Assembly: GCA_918026815.1 (NCBI GenBank)
Contig: CAKJVC010000053.1
Span: 1 to 64,000, forward strand
DNA: 64,000 bases
Reading direction: 5' to 3'
DNA from: Chalara sp. BL73
Lineage: Eukaryota; Ascomycota; Leotiomycetes; Helotiales
In this document: piece after piece, positions 61,926 to 64,000 of the stretch
Layout of the letters: the number at the start of each line of letters is the position of its first letter
How positions within the stretch are numbered: position 1 is the stretch's first letter
Notes under the pieces: generated by a model
What the model saw: only the letters and a program-made list of their open reading frames with translations
Databases searched by the model: none
Told to the model about the DNA's origin: nothing
Program-made: the position numbers and the translations under genes

Positions 61926-64000
61926 ATGCGATTTGGCGACCCACCACGAATACTTGCATTGGGAACGATCACTACAAAGGAAGACCAAGAGGAGCTAGAT
62001 GATCTTCCACATGTGCTCTCCAAGTTTATACAGAAACATGAAGAATTTGAACTAATATCGAATTTTTTTGAGACACAAGTCAAAGAAAGAAGCAATCAAA
62101 TCTTTGGGGAGGTTCTTGACGAACTTATCGAATACTATCCACTCAAGAAACCTGGCAAGAGAGAATTCCTAGGCTTATATAAGCAAAAGTTGACACGAGC
62201 CTATGATGAATTGCAGGATCAAGTCTATTCGAGTGCTCTACTTCTGCCAATTCGTATGAGGGACGATTTGCTCAGGCTGGTATTAAACAATCTTAGTGTC
62301 GAATTTAAGACTACGATAGACTACGATGATGGTATTTTCGACGACTGGTATTACGAACTTGATGAAGACATAGTAACAGACGAAACTTGGTCCAGCGATA
62401 CAACACCAACGGGAGCGGAGGCACCGTTGATCAAAAACGAGTCCCCTGCCACATCTGAGACCCAATTCAGTCCAAAGCGAGATACTTCAGCCGTACCTGC
62501 TGCACCTGGCCAATCTGAGACTCAAAAAGACTGTCAAAAGGACATAGTTGATGGTGTTACACCAGGTGAGAGAAAGAGGCAGAAATTTCGACGGATTTGG
62601 AATCACCTCACTATCTCGAGAGACAAAACTTCCGCTAGTGACTTCGCTCACGAGATCCTTTTCATCCTTCGATCCTCTAGGCGGCTAATTGGCAACCGCT
62701 GGGAAACACAATCAGATTACAAGCCTATAAATCAAGTAGCTAAGTTGTCACCATATCATCTACAAGAGCTTGTCCGACAACAAAAGATAGCCCATGTTCA
62801 GCAGCAGCAGAATTACCTAATCCTAGCAGACCAAGCGGTGAGGTTAAATCGTGTGAGACAGAAAGTATCATTAGAAGGCGATTCCATGCTACTCGCAGAA
62901 GCTCAAAACGGTATGGTGGGCCCATTAGTGTCTGACCCAGAATTGAAGGCGGATACATCGCCTCATAATCAACCCTTGCATAATCTATCAGATGGCGAGA
63001 TAAGTATAGAGAGCAATCACACGTCCGCAAAATATATCGATCCGGTATCAAGTGTAGAGCAGAGTGGATCTTATCAGCAACTGGCTAAACGTATTGCTTC
63101 GCTTGAAGCCGAGAACCAAAGCTTGAAGAATACACAGGAGAGCTTAGCACGAGGACAGACCTTGAACTTTATCTTACCTGACAGCGGCGCACCCTCTTTG
63201 GCGTATCTCGATGAGCCAAACTGGTTGATTGGGCCTAAGGGAGAAATTGTCTTGACAGCTCACTTCCCTGTCACTGACATCAATGGGTTCCTTCGCCAAA
63301 AGGATGACATCGCCTTCGTAGTCGCAAAGTATTATTCTCCGAAACATCAGGAGGTCGAAGTGCAAAGTGCCTCACGAGCTAAGAAACCGCTTCCCCGTCC
63401 TAAACCTTCCAATGAAATACTCTCGTTCCACTCGAAGGAGATGATTGATGCTGCCGAGGAATTCTTTGCGCAGCGGCCCAATTTCGCCGTAAATTTTCCA
63501 AACTTCAATATCAGGGGTCCCATTCCAGCGCCTTACCTTTTCTGGTACCACTACCGGGGACCCGATGCGATGCAGGGCATGAGCCCTGCTCATGAGGCAC
63601 TTATGCGTCTAGTCACAACGTGGATCGAGGACAACTACGGGCAAAAGTACGAACTTGTGGATAAGCAGGTGGATAGGGGAGTTATTTCTCAAGAAACGGT
63701 GCCGTTCCTGTTCAAGCCGGGAGATGTCATCGTGTGGGAAGACAGGACCGAACTTCATGCAGCAATCACTCGATCGTGGCCTCTGCAGGCATCAGGTCTA
63801 ACATTGAGCCAGGAAAATAAGGAGCGGGACTGGTCTAGGGGCTCAGACTCCCTCAATCCAGAAAAATGCTCCAAGAGGTGGACAGTAGACAGCTGGAGAT
63901 ACGATTATGACGGTCAGTTTTTACGACAAGAGCAGCCCATCGAGATTGTATGCTCAGCCGTGTCGACCGACGAAGAGATAAGCATTAGCAAACTGAATGC
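61926..64000 (+). CDS. DUF7025-type AAA ATPase, N-terminal part (runs off right edge)
   Basis: The frame from ATG 61926 is open for 691 codons to the window edge, with no introns and no stop. The N-terminal 150 residues are helical and charged (RFGDPPRILALGTITTKEDQ, LYKQKLTRAYDELQDQVYSS). An acidic Ser/Thr/Pro linker follows, then a short coiled coil (LAKRIASLEAENQSLKN). After that comes the conserved block typical of fungal DUF7025/AAA proteins: PIPAPYLFWYHYRGPDAMQG, HEALMRLVTTWIEDNYGQKY, VPFLFKPGDVIVWED and RWTVDSWRYDYDGQFLR. The P-loop AAA module normally follows and must lie beyond 64000, so ATPase activity is inferred from the family. These proteins are common in fungal self/non-self loci, but their role is not known. 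Confidence 0.7.
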   Translation, partial: MRFGDPPRILALGTITTKEDQEELDDLPHVLSKFIQKHEEFELISNFFETQVKERSNQIFGEVLDELIEYYPLKKPGKREFLGLYKQKLTRAYDELQDQVYSSALLLPIRMRDDLLRLVLNNLSVEFKTTIDYDDGIFDDWYYELDEDIVTDETWSSDTTPTGAEAPLIKNESPATSETQFSPKRDTSAVPAAPGQSETQKDCQKDIVDGVTPGERKRQKFRRIWNHLTISRDKTSASDFAHEILFILRSSRRLIGNRWETQSDYKPINQVAKLSPYHLQELVRQQKIAHVQQQQNYLILADQAVRLNRVRQKVSLEGDSMLLAEAQNGMVGPLVSDPELKADTSPHNQPLHNLSDGEISIESNHTSAKYIDPVSSVEQSGSYQQLAKRIASLEAENQSLKNTQESLARGQTLNFILPDSGAPSLAYLDEPNWLIGPKGEIVLTAHFPVTDINGFLRQKDDIAFVVAKYYSPKHQEVEVQSASRAKKPLPRPKPSNEILSFHSKEMIDAAEEFFAQRPNFAVNFPNFNIRGPIPAPYLFWYHYRGPDAMQGMSPAHEALMRLVTTWIEDNYGQKYELVDKQVDRGVISQETVPFLFKPGDVIVWEDRTELHAAITRSWPLQASGLTLSQENKERDWSRGSDSLNPEKCSKRWTVDSWRYDYDGQFLRQEQPIEIVCSAVSTDEEISISKLN

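Noticed and set aside
1..64000. Transposons, tRNA genes and CRISPR arrays
   Set aside because: I found no transposase or reverse-transcriptase motifs, long terminal repeats, tRNA cloverleaf or regularly spaced repeats on reading. A dedicated scan could still find short RNAs.

Overview
This window is nuclear DNA from a filamentous ascomycete (Pezizomycotina). A Leotiomycetes/Helotiales-type genome is my best guess from protein resemblance, but I could not test it. Supporting signs are short 46-110 nt GT-AG introns with CTAAC-like branch sites and families typical of moulds: HET, Zn2Cys6, rhodopsin-domain membrane proteins, GMC oxidoreductase, SLATT and DUF7708. I saw no transposon, tRNA, rRNA or CRISPR array.

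Layout. 0-9 kb is a frame-damaged block: a Cys-rich membrane protein, a Cdc14 (septation initiation network) gene, a geranylgeranyl diphosphate synthase, a fungal orphan-family relic and a trypsin-like membrane protein. Nearly every break there is a single missing base. 9-14.6 kb holds a Clr5/ankyrin protein and a HET-domain protein. 14.8-19.8 kb holds a serine carboxypeptidase and an amino-acid permease. 22-29.5 kb holds a rhodopsin-domain protein, then a Zn2Cys6 regulator divergent from an MFS transporter. 30-40.4 kb looks like conserved core genome: a two-lobed amidohydrolase, a BTB protein, a nuclear-looking protein and a calponin-homology coiled-coil protein. 41-43 kb has a fatty-acid-synthase-beta-type acyltransferase, probably a remnant.

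45-58.7 kb is the most interesting part. It contains a SLATT protein, methyltransferase, GMC oxidoreductase, class I terpene synthase (376 aa, nine exons, both metal motifs intact), rhodopsin-domain protein, alpha/beta hydrolase and cytochrome P450. The order and divergent promoters suggest a compact sesquiterpenoid cluster. The synthase would cyclise a farnesyl-type substrate and the P450, GMC enzyme, methyltransferase and hydrolase would tailor it.

59-64 kb holds a DUF7708 NLR-like protein and the start of a DUF7025/AAA-type ATPase that runs off the right edge. With the HET, ankyrin, SLATT and protease-like genes, this makes the window rich in candidate fungal self/non-self recognition components.

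Beyond 9 kb, the exon chains of the 15 genes whose complete models I summed (ten of them multi-exon) splice with total coding length divisible by three. The only splice anomaly is in the carboxypeptidase, and the only other unresolved model is the 5' end of the DUF7708 gene.
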